Below are positions 25,606 through 40,090 of a stretch of DNA of 64,000 bases, one piece after another. The stretch covers positions 2,292,501 to 2,356,500 of the forward strand of contig JACCIC010000001.1 in assembly GCA_018907035.1 (NCBI GenBank). Direction: 5' to 3'. Positions within the stretch are counted from its first letter, which is position 1. Each line of letters begins with the position of its first letter. A model generated the notes under the pieces. It saw nothing but the letters and a program-made list of their open reading frames with translations. It was not told the origin of the DNA and did no database searches. Source of the DNA: Sycobia sp. Sy_11. Its lineage: Eukaryota > Arthropoda > Insecta > Hymenoptera > Epichrysomallidae. Both the position numbers and the translations under genes were made by a program.

Positions 25606-28600
25606 TAATCTGTATATAATTTAGTTTCAAAACAAAAAATTGGGGACAACGAATAATTTCAGGGGGCAAAAAAACTTTACCAACCCTCATGCTTAGACAC
25701 CAGACTAAACTGAAGGTTTTCGATACGATGAGAATGAATCTGATCTCAAAAATTTAAAAAATTCATCTATCGAGTTTGGTTTACGATATCGTCTAATCTG
25801 AAAGCGCACAAAAAATACATTTTGAGTTACAATTTCAGATTAAGTAGTATCGTAAATAAATTTTTTCATATAAAACTAGGAAAGGATAATTATAAAATTT
25901 TTTGTTTTTTGTTGTAACGTTGTATTTTTAAATTTTTACATTGTTAAATTTAATTATAACTGACAATGTGTATATCGAATTACATTACATTATCACATGA
26001 TTCGCAAACGTAGAAATATTATAATGCAATATTTTAGCAGAAAAGAGATATTGAAGCCAAATTGGGTGGCATTTTATAAGGGAGCAAATTTATACATCAA
26101 TTATCAATATTTGTAATTTTTTTATAAAAAAAAAAATTATTTTGGAGACTACATGTGTAATCGACAGACCAATTCTGAAACCAAATTTGTACTCGGTAGG
26201 CGAAGTTCTTTGGAAAAAGTATAAAGTCAAATTTCGGAGCTTGATTTTTGCCGCCCTGCTATGCGTTATCTTCCGTTAAGGAAACTTAATTTTATTCTTG
26301 TCGAATGAAAACAAAAATATTTTTGTACCTGTCGAGCCCATAATCGGGAAAAAGAGAGATAAAAAAGGATGGTTCTAGTGCAGTAATGTGTAAGAGAATC
26401 CAGAATGGAGAGAGTGAGGATAAGAGAATGAGATATGTATGGAACTATTTCATACTAGAAAACGCTCGAAAAGATATATATATACATATAAGACAGAGAT
26501 AATGAAGCAAAAAACTTCCGTAGAAACAGTTGTGTTCAAGCACGAACACTAACTCTGCGCCATACTACTCGTGGCAGTTCCACTAACTTGGGGCTACACA
26601 AATTGTAATGTCATTATCGAGCTTTATTGAGCTTTATCGATACTTTAGTAAATTACTCATTGAAAAACGTTCTGTATAAAAATATACCATTAATTGTATA
26701 AGGAATTAATTTAGTATAATTTTATTGCCATTATAATTATATTACTTTATAATGCAATTGTATTTTTAACAAGCAGATTTTTCCCTTCGCTAACTATATA
26801 TTCATTGTAATTTTCACATTTTGAATTCTATGAAGGTTATACAAATAAGGACAGTTTGACTCTCATTCTAATTTTATTAATTTGCAAAACAATTACACTG
26901 ATTTGTAAAAAGAATGTATGAACTATATAAATATATATTGATTGAGTGAACTACAATCAATGTAAATAAAAATTTGGCATGTGTATGTATATTGATATAT
27001 ACAAAATAATTTATAATATATACTTTGGACGTAAAAAAGATTAATAAAGTGTTTTCTAGGTATTTTAAATATATTTGTTTATTACAATTTCGAATATAAA
27101 TTTATTCGAATATCGATGTATGAGAAATTTCGTGAATCAAACCATGTAGAGAAGGTATTATGATGTTATATAAATTTAAATTTATATAAAACATCACTTT
27201 TAATGGGCAGTAAAATTTTTATGAAGTTAACTTACGAAAAATTGTGCCTGCCATTCGAACCTTGGGTGCCTATATTAATATTAAATATTTATCACGAACC
27301 TATGCAAGCGTATGCTAGCGTATTTGTTTTTTTTACCGTCTAAAGTTCCCGGATTCACCACGGCAGCGCTGCACTTACTGTCGTGCACATGTCGCATAGG
27401 AATAGGATGAGGATATTACAAGGGCAGGCGAGAAGGATAGGGCGCGCCTCGTACACATACAAAATATAAAAAGCAGATGACAATCGATGGTAAAAATGTT
27501 CGGCTTAATAGTGATCGGCATGTCGCAAACTTATTTTCTCCATTTTATTCGTATTTCTGTTTTATAATTGATGTTTTTGTTAGCTGTAAAATTATGACGA
27601 CTTCTTCGAGAAATTCGAGAAAAAATACTATGAACTCGGTCGTCGCATTTTGAGCTATTTAATATGTATTGATTATTGTATACGGTACATTATATTAATT
27701 CCTATACCGGACAAAAAAGGTAAGAACGTATTACTTAAAAATTACGATTTTATAACTATTCTGCGGAAAAAATTTAAGTATCGACGAGAAATTATTACTA
27801 CTGAACCTACTAGCGGTAATAACACATATGAGCCGTCAAGCTGTTGTGCACAACTTTATCAAAAATGTAAAGTATTTTAATAGAAGTATCTACAGGCTTC
27901 CTCCTTCTGATCTTGCAAAGAGCTGTGAGGAATTATAAATCAGAGTTTGGGTTCAAATTAGAAAGACGTAACTCTGATTACCTCTCGTATCAATTCCAGA
28001 ACGAGCTGTACAAAGTGTTAAGTTACAACGCAAACGGCACGAAAAAAGGACTCGGAAAGCTTTCTGAGAGGAGTTCAAAAAAGGACAGGAACATTTTTGA
28101 AAGAATTCAATGAAAGGATTTAAAAAGCTTCATTGGTATGTTCGCTTTTTGCTACCAGAAAAAATTCTAGTATATTCTTTCAAAAGCTTTTCATTGAAAG
28201 CCTGTAATGAAAGTAAGAATATTACGATTATTCATTCAAAAAATTTTGGTGAAAGTTTTTTGTCGTCTCTCTCTCTCTCTATGTTTTACTATTCATTTAC
28301 TATTTATTACACAAATATCTGCTACACAAACCTCAATAATCATTATCTCCCTTAAAATTTCGTAACCATTTTTATTGGATTCTCGCAACTTCAAAAATAT
28401 ATCACATGATATTCTGTTTGCTCGTGATGTTCAAGAATGACATATTCGAAGCAGTGATGAATGATTGTCTTTTGTTTAAAAATAAGATTTATTTTTCAAC
28501 TTTTAATTATTTCACTGAATATTTATTTTGATTTAGTTTATCTGTGTTGTTCAAGGCCTGCGCAATAAAAAACTAGTACTAAATTACTTTACCACGTCAT

Positions 28601-29355
28601 GCTTCGTTTTTCTGAATTCTTAACATATTATAGTTTAAAATCATTTTAAAATTATATTTAAAATTATCAATATTATAGTTTTTATTATTAAGTTTTCTAT
28701 TTTTTATGTTATTACATACTACTAAATTGTTGTACCATGTATTAAGTTGAACTCTCGTCACATCTATAGGCGTTTTACCCCACGATAAAATAAATATGAA
28801 TCTAATATATCTTCCTCTCTGTCTCTTTCTCTTTTTCTCTCTCACTAATTCAAAATTTCTAGTTTTCAAAGAAGTTATTATAGATCTAGGGAATTTCTTT
28901 ATGAAACTAATATACCTTTATAATACGGCTGCCTTAATTCCCACAAACTTCATAAGTTACATTTTGAATGTAATTGAAATTGCCCTCCTCAATCTGGACC
29001 AAATTAGTCATCCGTATCTGATGACCTTTCCTTGTTAAAGTAAATGTTTGTTTCTTACTCATAATATTTACTTAATTAATTAGCGGGTCTTATTTCTATA
29101 ATTAAAAATAATCGCAATTATATATTATGAAAAAAAATCGAGCACAGCTATTCATTTTAATTTTGTGCACAAAAGAAAAATTGATAGTTCTTAATAAAAT
29201 AAATAAATTCGTATTTCTAAAATAATGAAACTTTTTATTTTTTATTTTTTACTTTTTATTTGTTATAGTTTTTAAAAAAATAAAGTTTAATCCTAATTTT
29301 AACGAATTTGATATTCTATAAATCAGAAATTTCTCCTTTAAAATTAGTTCAAATC

Positions 29356-29361
29356 TTTATT
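29356..29361 (-). terminator. Poly(A) signal of the 173-residue secreted protein gene
   Basis: AATAAA on the minus strand, about 31 bases after the TAG stop at 29392. Confidence 0.5.
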
Positions 29362-29391
29362 TCTATGATACATCTTTCAAAAATGATACAA

Positions 29392-30798
29392 CTATTCATA
29401 TTTCTCGATAGTACCATAATGTAAAATCATGTTCGATCCGTCGTATATATTGGTAAAAACTTTAAAAGCATTACGTCCTTGAAACTTGCTTGCATTGAGC
29501 AACCTTTCGAACTGAAACTGACCAGCATCCGGATAATCATACGTTCCCTGTTATAAAGATATAAAGTACAAAGTGCAAAATTTTTTTAAGCAAAATTAAT
29601 TGCAATAAAACGGTGTATTAAGGAGATGTCGGAGAAAAAATTTACGGTTGTAATACGAAGTTGTAAAATACGACGCGATGTGGTAAACAACATGGGACGT
29701 AAAGTAATACGTACCACAAATGATACAAGGACCGCATTATAAAATAAAGCATATTTTTCACGATTAATCCATTTTAAATAAATAATGATATTTTTTAAAT
29801 ATTTAATATCAATGATAATTTTTAAGGATAATAATCTTTTTAACGATTAATCCATTGTAAATAAGTAATAATGTGCAAACGACTTTAATTTGTGCTGAAC
29901 AAAAATTCAACCCGAGAGTTGGGAAATACTGTTCAAAGTGGAACAGCCATTTTGCTGTACACGAACCGTCGCGAGCTCTTCGACATTAACTTAATTCGTA
30001 AGTATAATATATAGAACATTCTTCAAAGATTATTAATTTTACCACTGTTGGACACTTGCCACCTTTACTCATGTCGAGTATGTAGTCTGGCAGATACTCG
30101 TAATTTTTGTCATCCGCGCCACAAATAGTTACGTTAGATTTGAACAAGACAACTGGTGCAACGTCAGTGTTAAGCTGACTCAACTGCGTTACTAGCTGCA
30201 ATGGTTTTAAAACTTAAAGTGCTCTTTTATTTAATACACATTAACAGAAATTGTTGCTTACTTACGAAAGTTTTGGATGGAAAATCTTTTGTTAATTTCA
30301 AACTTATATGTAAACTGCCGTTTTCCGCAACCAATACTTTGCCAGAACCTTCCTCAATGTAACTAGAATTGAAGGAAGGATTCACTACGTTTGTCACTAT
30401 TAACTGATAAGAATATATAATTAATTAAGTGAAATTATATATATTTTTATTATTTTAAACAATTAAATAAAACTTTCAAGTAAATTTAATCCGATCCTTC
30501 AGGGTATTTTGTTCAATATATGTATACAAATGTCAACGGTTCAAAAAAGGCAATATGATGTGACAATTAGTTTACTATTACAGTGAAATAATTTTTACAA
30601 TATATAGTTTAATTTAATACCATTACTTAATTTTTATTCTAAAGTATCCAACTATTAATCAAATGAAATTAATCACCAAATGTATACATAGAATATAATG
30701 ATTTTGGTAAATATAAGACTCACTTTTCCAGCAGATGTTATTCTGATTATGAAAATAATCGGAATTAATAGTACACAAATCATAGATCCACTTGTCAT
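29392..30798 (-). CDS. Secreted 173-residue protein, DUF1091/MD-2-like candidate, 4 exons
   Basis: Exons 30724-30798, 30266-30403, 30043-30195 and 29392-29547 join without a stop to 173 residues. All three introns are GT-AG and phase 0, with good donors (gtgagt, gtaagt, gtaaaa) and acceptors (atcag, tgcag, aacag). Exon 1 encodes almost exactly a signal peptide: a hydrophobic run (CVLLIPIIFIIRI) ending TSAGK. The mature part has only two cysteines (about residues 96 and 119), the second in a CPTV-GTYDYP context, and four N-glycosylation sequons (NSS, NGS, NVT, NAS). Length, signal peptide and the CP...GxY...P spacing resemble the insect DUF1091 family, thought to share the MD-2-related lipid-binding fold. 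That family call is an inference from pattern only. The function is unknown; lipid or small-ligand binding outside the cell would fit the fold. A poly(A) signal follows the stop by about 30 bases. Confidence 0.8.
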
Positions 30799-32379
30799 TT
30801 TAATCCTGTACATTGCGTACGAGAAATAATTTCCTTCGATTGGGGTATTAAATATTGGAATGGAGTATAATTTTAAAACAAACTGAATTCAAAGTGAAAA
30901 ATAAAGAAAGATCACGTCAAGCTTGCGCAACCATTAACATTTGAAAATATTAATGTAGAATTTTATATTTCGATGGAAATATATATACAAGTAAATATCG
31001 CGAATACGTCTTTGCAATATCGTGACTACCTATCAGGAACACGATTAGTACATCGATAATCTAGAAGCAATATACATTTTCATCACGAAAACATTGTTTT
31101 CGAAAATATCGAAGGCAAACATTTTTCATTATTTTCAACAAAATTATTATAAAGCCAAGTAAATTCATACGCAAAACTATAAAGAAAAAAAAGACTGTTT
31201 GCACCATCGACAATTCAACTTATAAGAGGATTTTTGTTCTCTTGTTATTATAGAGAATTTATATTTTTAGAAATATTTACATGTTCACAAACTTTGAGAA
31301 ATCTTATGAGGGGAGGGAAAGTATAGATAACGGATTTAATTCATATTGAACCAAGTGACTTCGATTATCTCTAAAAAGATCCCTGCAAAGTTTGAGAGAT
31401 ATAACGCTACTCTTACTCCCAAAATATAGTATTTTTGTATTTAAAATTAGTACTTCTTTTTGATACAATTAGAACTTTCCTTTTAATGAAAATGTAGACT
31501 TATTCCCTTACGGCCTCATAGTATTAACCATGTGCAAACAATCAGTTTTTCTTTTTCATTTGCCTTAGTAGAATATTTCTTTCGCTTTATAATAACTTTG
31601 TGCAAAAGCAAAAAAGAATTTTTGCATTCAATATTATTAGAAAGATATTTCTACAATGAAAATATTATTTCCAGTTACTTCTAGCGCAAATAATGAAGAA
31701 TGTTTTTACTATATTGTACAGGCATCAATGTCATTCTTACGGTGATAATTATAGCACAGCTGAGAACTTATGTTGATTAAGAAAGAAAGTATCATGAAGC
31801 CCTCGGTGTAACATCGATCAGGACAGTCAATATTTTTTGCAGAAGTTTCCATAATTCGTAAAACAGCTCTGTCAAGGTGACTTATCTAGTCACGTTTAGC
31901 TGCAGAACGTCAATCAAGTGTTTATGTCATTTTCATAATATTTCTTTTACGAACTATGCTATAATACTTGGACTTTCTCATCGTTATCAAGATCTAACCA
32001 TCCGACCAGGGTCGGTATTTTACAACTTAAATTGATGGAAATCAGAGGAAGTCGGAGAGGGTCTTGGATCAGAAAAAATGTCGATATCGAGATGGTTTGG
32101 TCCTCCAAAATCTAACTTTTTTGCAATTTTGTTCCTTTAACTCCTGTATGACTCTTGATCTAGGTGCAAGATTTCGAATAGTCAAGGAGCATAACTCACT
32201 CCCACTCAATAATAAATGCTCAAGAATGAATAGATTTATTATAATTGAGATATTTATTTGTCAAATATAATAGTAAAAATGAAAAAAGCGAGGACACACT
32301 CCCGCTACCCGTACCCTATAGAGGGTAGAGGTTGAAAGAGAGAAGGAGAGGAAACTCCGCTGAAATCGTGCTCAATTAC

Positions 32380-32720
32380 ACGGCAGGACTTCGCGCCAGA
32401 ATTGACCACAAGGCGATGACACCCTGTGAGATTGCTCGTTCAATAGAATGCATTTGAAGAAAAGCGAGTGGTGGTATGTAGCGAGCCTGGAGAGTGGGGA
32501 ACGTTAAATCTCTGCTCCCCCGCTCTTGCTTCTTTTCTTCTCCTCACTCGCTTTGGCTTTTGCTTTCTCCACCCCCCCCCTCTCTCTCTCTCTCTCTATC
32601 ACTCTATCTCTCTGTTGCACACAGAAACATCGAGGGATTTCCAATGGAGTAGCGTGTAAAGCGAGCGCAGTTTCCACTCCTTCTCTGTACCCTCTATACT
32701 ACACCCTCTGCCTTTCTAAC
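32380..32720. promoter_or_regulatory. Weak GC-richer, pyrimidine-rich island
   Basis: A short region of higher GC with gagcctggagagtggggaac, then ccccccccctctctct (32570-32600) and pyrimidine-rich DNA. No splice-supported exon. It may be a promoter or ancient repeat. Confidence 0.2.
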
Positions 32721-33911
32721 CAACACATCTTTAAGCGACAATGCGTTTTGTATATGCTATATCGCTATCTCATTCTATCTTAATGTATATATAAATATTC
32801 CGCGAATATGTTCATGTGTCTTGTCAAAATTAATTAAAAACTTTTTCCTATGCTTTATTATTACTATATATACAATTGCAGAAAATGTATGTGTTTTTGA
32901 ATATTTTATACATCACATACGTTGTTTTATATATAAAACAACTTTTTAGTTAATAATTTCAGTGGAAAATGATTCTTTAACTCCGATATCATATATATAC
33001 TTTGAAAAAATGCCAGTAGAACAAAGTTGAATCTTTTTTCATGATTTGAAAATTCGACGTTTCAGTATAAAACTAAATAATTCTCAAACTCGACTTCGTA
33101 ACGCTATCGTGCCACTTGATTTTAAACACGCGTGTTTAAAAAACAGCATTATACTGCCTGAGGTGTACAATTGCATTTTGCACTTTATGTTGTCAACATG
33201 AGTATTTTTTCTCATTTATTTTATGTCTGCTAATAAAAAGGTATATGAATCTTTTTTCCATTTTGTCTTATGTTATTTATTATCTCAGTATAAGACAATG
33301 CTAAGGTCCGGACAACAAATTTAGTAAATAAAATCGTCCATTGTTTTGTCAAATTACATGTTCTTGAAGAAAAAAATTTATTTATTTTTAGACTCCGATA
33401 ACTGTGAAAATCTTCATTTCTATAATTAATAATAATGGCAATTGTCGTAGACATTATCATTAATAGCAGTAATTATCATTTACATCCGTAAAGGTAAGAT
33501 AGTATCATAAGGTCGTATGCTCCAATTCCTCGAACGACCGCACGAATACAAAAAGCTTACAATAAAGTTACTTCAAAGTATAGCATAAGTACATCAGAAG
33601 TAGTTGCAGGTTGGTACAGATTTATTTCTAAAACTGTGATTTTTTGCAACATATCATATGTAAAAAATTGTTATTATTCACTACGTATTTTATGCAAGCA
33701 ATTATATATTTGCCCTTATCAATTTATCGGGATGTAAAGGCTGTGAGTCGAACTAATTTAACAAATAAATAAATAAAAAACTGAAATCTTTACAGATTGA
33801 GCGCAAAACAAATTGAAAAAGTTCCTCGACAAAATTTCATAAACGAAAAACTAAAATCTTAATTGAAAAGCTTCCACGCATTTCGCTTGTAATAACGAAT
33901 TCCGCCGCGAA

Positions 33912-33913
33912 TG

Positions 33914-33958
<45 letters not shown>
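33912..33958. repeat. (TA)n microsatellite
   Basis: About 21 TA units. Confidence 0.9.
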
Positions 33959-33960
<2 letters not shown>

Positions 33961-36900
33961 TACTTTTCGCATATTAGGCTGAGCTCCCATTATACGGAAC
34001 ATCGCCACCATCTCCCTTCCTCGATTCCCCGACTGCGTAGATGTATATATACCACGACAATTAGTTTTGAAACTTCTTGCGACCCTTTTTCGTATAATAT
34101 CAAAGATAATCGTGTGGCTTTAAACGTCGCGCGCAGAGTACTTGTTATTAGTTAAAGTGTGAGCATCTGCGTGGAAGTAAAAGCGACGTTGGGGGGAGGA
34201 GGGTCAACGACACGATAAGTTTTCTTGCAGATAAATTAAAATATTTTTTAGCACTGTCTGCTATATATATTAGATTATAGTAATATACAGTAGTTTGATT
34301 CCAATCACATACAAGCTAAAATTTTATATTCCTAATTTTGTTTTGAAATACTGTCTGCTCGAATAGTAGAAAGCTTTAATTTTTTTTCTCATAAAACACA
34401 ATATTTCCTCGATATAAATCTATCGACCTATTTAAGTACGAGACACTATTAAAAATGCCACATTTCTTATAACTATAACATTTCAAAAATTAAATTTTAT
34501 TCAAGCATTGTGCATATATCTTATCGCTAATTAACTCCTCTATTATTTTAGTAGTATAAATAGAATGGCGTGAAGTAATGCTAAAAAAAAAATTTGTTTT
34601 GTCAGACGGTGTAAAATTACGTTAAAAATTATTAAGTAGCAACTAAAAATTACGTGTCAAATTTCAAATTTTACATATAATATAAGAGACAATTCTTTTT
34701 CACGTCAGATAGATGGGCTACTGCTTTTTAATTGGTTACAATAGTTATGTTCGTCGCAAAACTTAATAATAAGACGTATAAGCAATCACCTTGAGACCAG
34801 TCTAATGATGTTAACAAAAATAAAATATCAGGATAAATTGGTATGACATAACATTGATTTTTAGTTGTATACGTAACGTTTCGTCAGCTTTTCCGGTTAA
34901 AGTTGTAAAAGATTCGATTCTAATGCGATTTCCCGTTTTTACAGTGTTGCTCAAAGAAGTCAACGAATAATTGACGAAACGTTGAAATCAAAAATGGGTG
35001 TCATTTTCTGCCAATTATGTCCTGTCCTGGACCAAAAAAAATATACTTTTAATTCTTTGTTATACTACCAAGGAAAATAACATTTAATCAACTAGTTTTA
35101 ATGAAAAATATATTTCATTTACGGAATTAAGTAAAATTATATATATAAATTCATGTTAGATAAGTTAGATAAGTCATGTTTTTTTAATTGAACTTACTTC
35201 GTTATTTGAACTGCTCAATTTCCATTAATTCGTATACGAGGAATCTTAGAAAGCGGAATTACGGGACTGAAGGGGTTGATAATCATCCAAGTTAGATCTT
35301 CAAATAACATTCAAGATCTCGATCAATGTGAAATCGAAGATCTAATAATAACTCTGGAGAATATTTCTTAGCCTTTTTGTACGATATAATTTGTTATCAT
35401 TTTTATTACGTCAAATTTTCAAATACTCAAGCCGCACTGGCATAACGTAATCGTAACCTGTGTGCGTTAGCAACGCGTGTACTCTTTCGTCTAGCTTCAT
35501 ATTTTTAAACTTTTAATTGCCTCATTAGCGCTAGGCACCTTTTTTTAAACGAATTAGATCATTTATCCAGTCGGCTCGAGGAGATGTTGACTGTATTATA
35601 TATATCGTGTCTAGTTTAGTGTCTGGAAACTATACATATAAGTTTGTTTTAATAGATATTTCGAAATAACTATCGCGGTGGAATATATTTGTATTATATA
35701 GATCTAGATAATGAAAAATCGGCAAATCTACTAAGGGAATATTTATGTTGCAACATGCTACATGTGATGTTGTATGTGATTGGTTAGATTTGATATACGG
35801 GGTGTCCTAGCTGAACTTACACACTCGAGTATCTTGAAAACTCAAAATAACATTCCTCAATCGTTAACCTTATCCCAGTTTATCAACGATAGAAAATTCT
35901 CGAGAGAAACAGAACTACCTAAAACTGGACATTTGGAAAATGTTATTGAAAAAACTGAACATCTCTTCTCAGTTCAATAGGTCGAGTTCTCTATAACCGT
36001 TTCATAAATTTTAAAAAACAAAGCGCCAAAAAACGGAGCATTTAATGATTTTTCTAAAAACCTAATTAAAAATTCATAACAACGAACGATGCATATCGAT
36101 AATGAACTGAAAATTATAAATATAGCCTTAGAACTCGTAAACAAGCTGTAAAAAGCAAATGAATTCCAGTTTCTAGTCGAGATCGCTCATTGAATCTAAT
36201 TTCAAAAAGCAATAGCCTGCAAAACATCTTGATAGAGCGAAAAATACACATATGTAGATGCTTACAATAGAATAATCATCGATATCTTACGAACTACGCA
36301 AGACCGATTACGATGGAACAAAGCTTAACAAAGTTTTTTCCAATATTACAAAAAGTTAAGTAGTTTGAAAATAGAGGAGTATGTTTATTAAGTTATATCT
36401 CTATACACCCCCCTTTGCTTTGCTCATTAGGAAAAGTGTTGAAAATTAAGCCTTGCTCTTCCTGTTTATACCGTTTTCAGAATATATGAACCCGATTCTA
36501 TTAGTAGGAATTACAATTCAACCCAGCCGAATAGTTTCGATTAGTGTTCTGATTTTCATGAGATCAATGTAAAAATTCGTTAATGAAAAGAAGATGTGAC
36601 AGCGTTGTCGATGTCTCTGTTCCTTCCCGCGATAATATAACGCACAACTGCTGCTAGACCTCAAAGGCACAAATACTTGGCCTGAAACTATTTATTCTTT
36701 CCGTCCAAGTTCGCTTTGTATTTTGCAACCTGGGGATACTCAGTCAACGGTAGGGTATACTTTATAGCTATATACCGCTAAATATTGTACCAATTCTCAC
36801 ACTACACATATAAACTACTAGAAACTTTCCTGCACACGAGCCTTAAGAATCACATACTTCAATGCCAGTGTGGAATTGGTCCTTTAATTGGTTTGTTTTA

Positions 36901-38131
36901 AATGATTGTCCAAGCATCATCGCTTCGTTGCAGTTGAACAGAAAAAAAATAAGTACCATTATTCTTACTTGTTACCACCTTCTTACTTGTTTTCGAAGTG
37001 ACATATTGTGACGAATATTGCATTATTTAATAAATGCAAAGGTTGAATAATATCTCGTTAGATTATTTGAGCCTTATCGAAATAATTAAACAAAAAACGA
37101 ATACCTATAAAAATATAATCCGATCATTCAGTTGGTTTGATTATGGTCTATGTCATTGTTGTTTACAACGGACTGCGTGGCAAATGATTTATGAGTTTAT
37201 TGTTTAGATGCCTGAAGTTTTTCGTATAGGTCTTTAGTTTCATACAAGAATAAGGAGTTTTCAATTTCGAATACTGTAGTTAGTCCTTAGTCGTTCCTGA
37301 ACTGATGCTATACTACTAGAAAGTGAATTAAAACGAACAGATGATGTAAAGCACAATACTTTATTTGACAAAATATTCAATTGTTAAAATTGATTAGAAT
37401 GCAGATACAGGCTTTAACTTAAATCTCTCTATAAACTGGTCGCCTTGAAAACTTTCTGCTACTTCCCTTCCGCCTCAACGCCATTAATTCATTATAGCGA
37501 CCGATGCAGACGATCATCGAGATCTGAAGACCACCATAAAGTGTCAATTTATTGTACAATGGGCATTCCTTCCTTCTCACTCACTATGCGCATCGAGTTT
37601 TTTTTTTAAACAATCTCGAAGTTTAAAGGTCCGTCGAGGCACGCGTTCATTTAACGAGCACGGAACGAGCCTATATCTATACATAAACACTTTTAACTGT
37701 GGCTCGTAAGTATACTTCGACATTGTCCCTCTAAGTGTTGGATAATGCGTCCTTTGAAATTGTATAAAAGCTCTAATAATAATTGCCGGTCGCCCAGATG
37801 AATATCGTCTCAAAGACATAATATACATTATATATATAGTGTCGCGAATCCGTCGCAATGGCGGACAATTTCAGAGAAGCAATTCTATCTCAATCGGGCC
37901 ACCTAAATCTGTTGTAAATCGACTTTATTATTTTCTCTAAATTTTACACAGATTATCTTTGGCATGTATACATTCATCTCAAAATTTTTCATAATTACTT
38001 TTTTTTCGTTAAAAAATGGTGGACGAAAATATTTCAAAAAACATGATTCGGTAATTCGGTAATCTCATTTCCGTACTTTCTCGAATTTACCTGTGCGACT
38101 ACTAAAACACGAATACGTGCAAAATTCATTG

Positions 38132-38135
<4 letters not shown>

Positions 38136-38192
<57 letters not shown>
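38136..38192. repeat. (TA)n microsatellite
   Basis: About 28 TA units. Confidence 0.95.
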
Positions 38193-38195
<3 letters not shown>

Positions 38196-39991
38196 GATAA
38201 GGAAAGACGCCTATGGTTTGCAGTAAACTATTGGTCGGACGTAGTATTGCTTATACATGTGTATGTATGTATGTATGTAACTATATATAACTAATGGTTT
38301 AATACGACTAATGCATCGGTGGAAAAAAGGGGGCAGCCAGCGTGACAGTGCGTCGCTATAAACGGTAAGGTGGCTTTTGCCGCGTGATCGCCTGACTATC
38401 CGTTTTAATAACGAGCGTGCGACATACACAATTAGCGAATATTATACGAAGTGCACGAACGTACTTTGTATTGCTCAAGACCCCACGGTCGAGCGAGTAG
38501 AGAATGATATAGAGAGCTATACTAAGGATTGATTGACAGTTTGAATTTTAAATGCTTAATGTCGATGATTATTTAACGATTAAATATATCTTATCGAACG
38601 AGTTTGTTTAATTAAGAACTGAATAAAGCGATGTAATATAGTTGGTTTTCTACATAAGTATAAGAACTGTTATCATCAGGGTAGGCAAATAATGATATAC
38701 AGTGATTTTTATTCAAAAATTGCTATAGTTCAACTAACACACCCATATAATTATATTATTGCATATAGTTATAATACATAAAAACCCATAAAATTCTTAT
38801 AATCACTCAAAACAGGTATAGTCAAATACAAGAAATACAATCTTTCAGAGAAGATGAACTAAGAATAACTTTTACTTGAAACTGATATATTTGACTAAAA
38901 ATACAAACAAAGCGTATATTCCGTAGTTCGCCATACAGAATGTATTAGATGGAAAGTTTGATACCAGATTCACATTTATAATTTTACTTTAAGGTTCAAA
39001 TTACAGGTTCTTACTTGCATTATTTTGACAGATTTGGGGCGAGTGTGACAGAGGAGAACATAACAGTTATTTAGAGAGTTAAATGACACGAGGTAAATAA
39101 GTAATTTACACACTACTGTTGAACGATATTTTACATTACTACAGCCTCAAAATCGTACATTAATTTATGACGTTGAGCAATCGCCCATCATGTTGATTAA
39201 GGTATATATTCAATAGGAAGAAGAGTATAATGCAGCCAACCAAAATTCGAAATTGATCCACTGTTTTATGCAGCCAGCTAACAACATCAGGCCAACGCTG
39301 TATAGTAAGCTTCGACTCGAAGCCATATGGATTACAATCATCCCTCAACACATCAAATCCTGCCTAACACCTTCGGGCGCGTCTGCAGGGGCAGGTGGAC
39401 TGACCGTGAGTTACAGCCTATACCCATCGGTATCTAAGGCGCAAGTTAGACCGTCTCGTTAGTATTACTTAGTACTCAGGATTGATGCCACTATCGATCA
39501 ACAACGTGCCATGAGAAGGTAAGTTGACGGCTGCTGCAACAACACCGTCTTCCTTGACGCGTTAACAAGCTACTTATCCCAGTCGTCGGCCATTATACGT
39601 TGTCACCATCGACATCACGAAGTCCTTCGACAAGCGTCGAACATCCTACGCGGCTAGCTACATCTAAAATAATTGGTGTACGATCTGAGCTCATCGAATA
39701 CCTCCAGAAGTATTACGCCAAAGATTGAACTATGGAATTCTGCACGCCTGAAGATTAGCAGAGGACTTAAGCAGAGAGATCCGCGCTGCCCGGTCATCTT
39801 CAACATCATCATGGACCTCGTACTCCAATCACTACCTCAGGAATCAGGTGCGGGATTCAGCAGCACTTCTGTCTATGGTATTTCTAGACTTGTTTGCAGA
39901 CTTACTATCTGCACTATACGATTTGCTCCAAACCACGGCCATTTATCTTCAGAGCTTTGGGATGCTCGTTAATACCAAGAATTCCTACACT

Positions 39992-39993
<2 letters not shown>

Positions 39994-40047
<54 letters not shown>

Positions 40048-40054
40048 CGCTCGC

Positions 40055-40089
<35 letters not shown>

Positions 40090-40090
40090 G
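39994..40090. repeat. (TC)n-(TCGC)n-(TATC)n compound microsatellite inside the R2-like remnant
   Basis: About 25 TC units, then cgctcgctcgct, then about nine CTAT units. It splits the R2-like RT region from the part that follows. Confidence 0.95.

Larger units (their letters stand above)
20410..29380. other. Gene-poor AT-rich stretch
   Basis: Contains the TG/TA and CA microsatellites near 24.5 and 25.5 kb and a near-perfect AT palindrome at 27162-27195. Plus-strand frames at 27650-28113 (FGFKLERRNSDYLSYQF and others) are protein-like in places, but I could not define exons or a family. Confidence 0.4.
30810..39240. other. Gene-poor AT-rich stretch
   Basis: Contains the island at 32.4-32.7 kb, microsatellites at 33.9 and 38.1 kb and a small inverted repeat (aacgtttcgtca) at 34875-34983. 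Near 35797 the words ggggtgtcctagctgaac resemble the ends of some insect repeats, without further support. No gene seen. Confidence 0.4.

Noticed and set aside
25261..25690. Thr-His and Cys-Val repeat frames
   Set aside because: They are translations of the CA microsatellite.
37577..37858. 93-codon arginine/tyrosine-rich minus-strand frame
   Set aside because: No signal, family, splice site or codon pattern sets it apart from chance frames.
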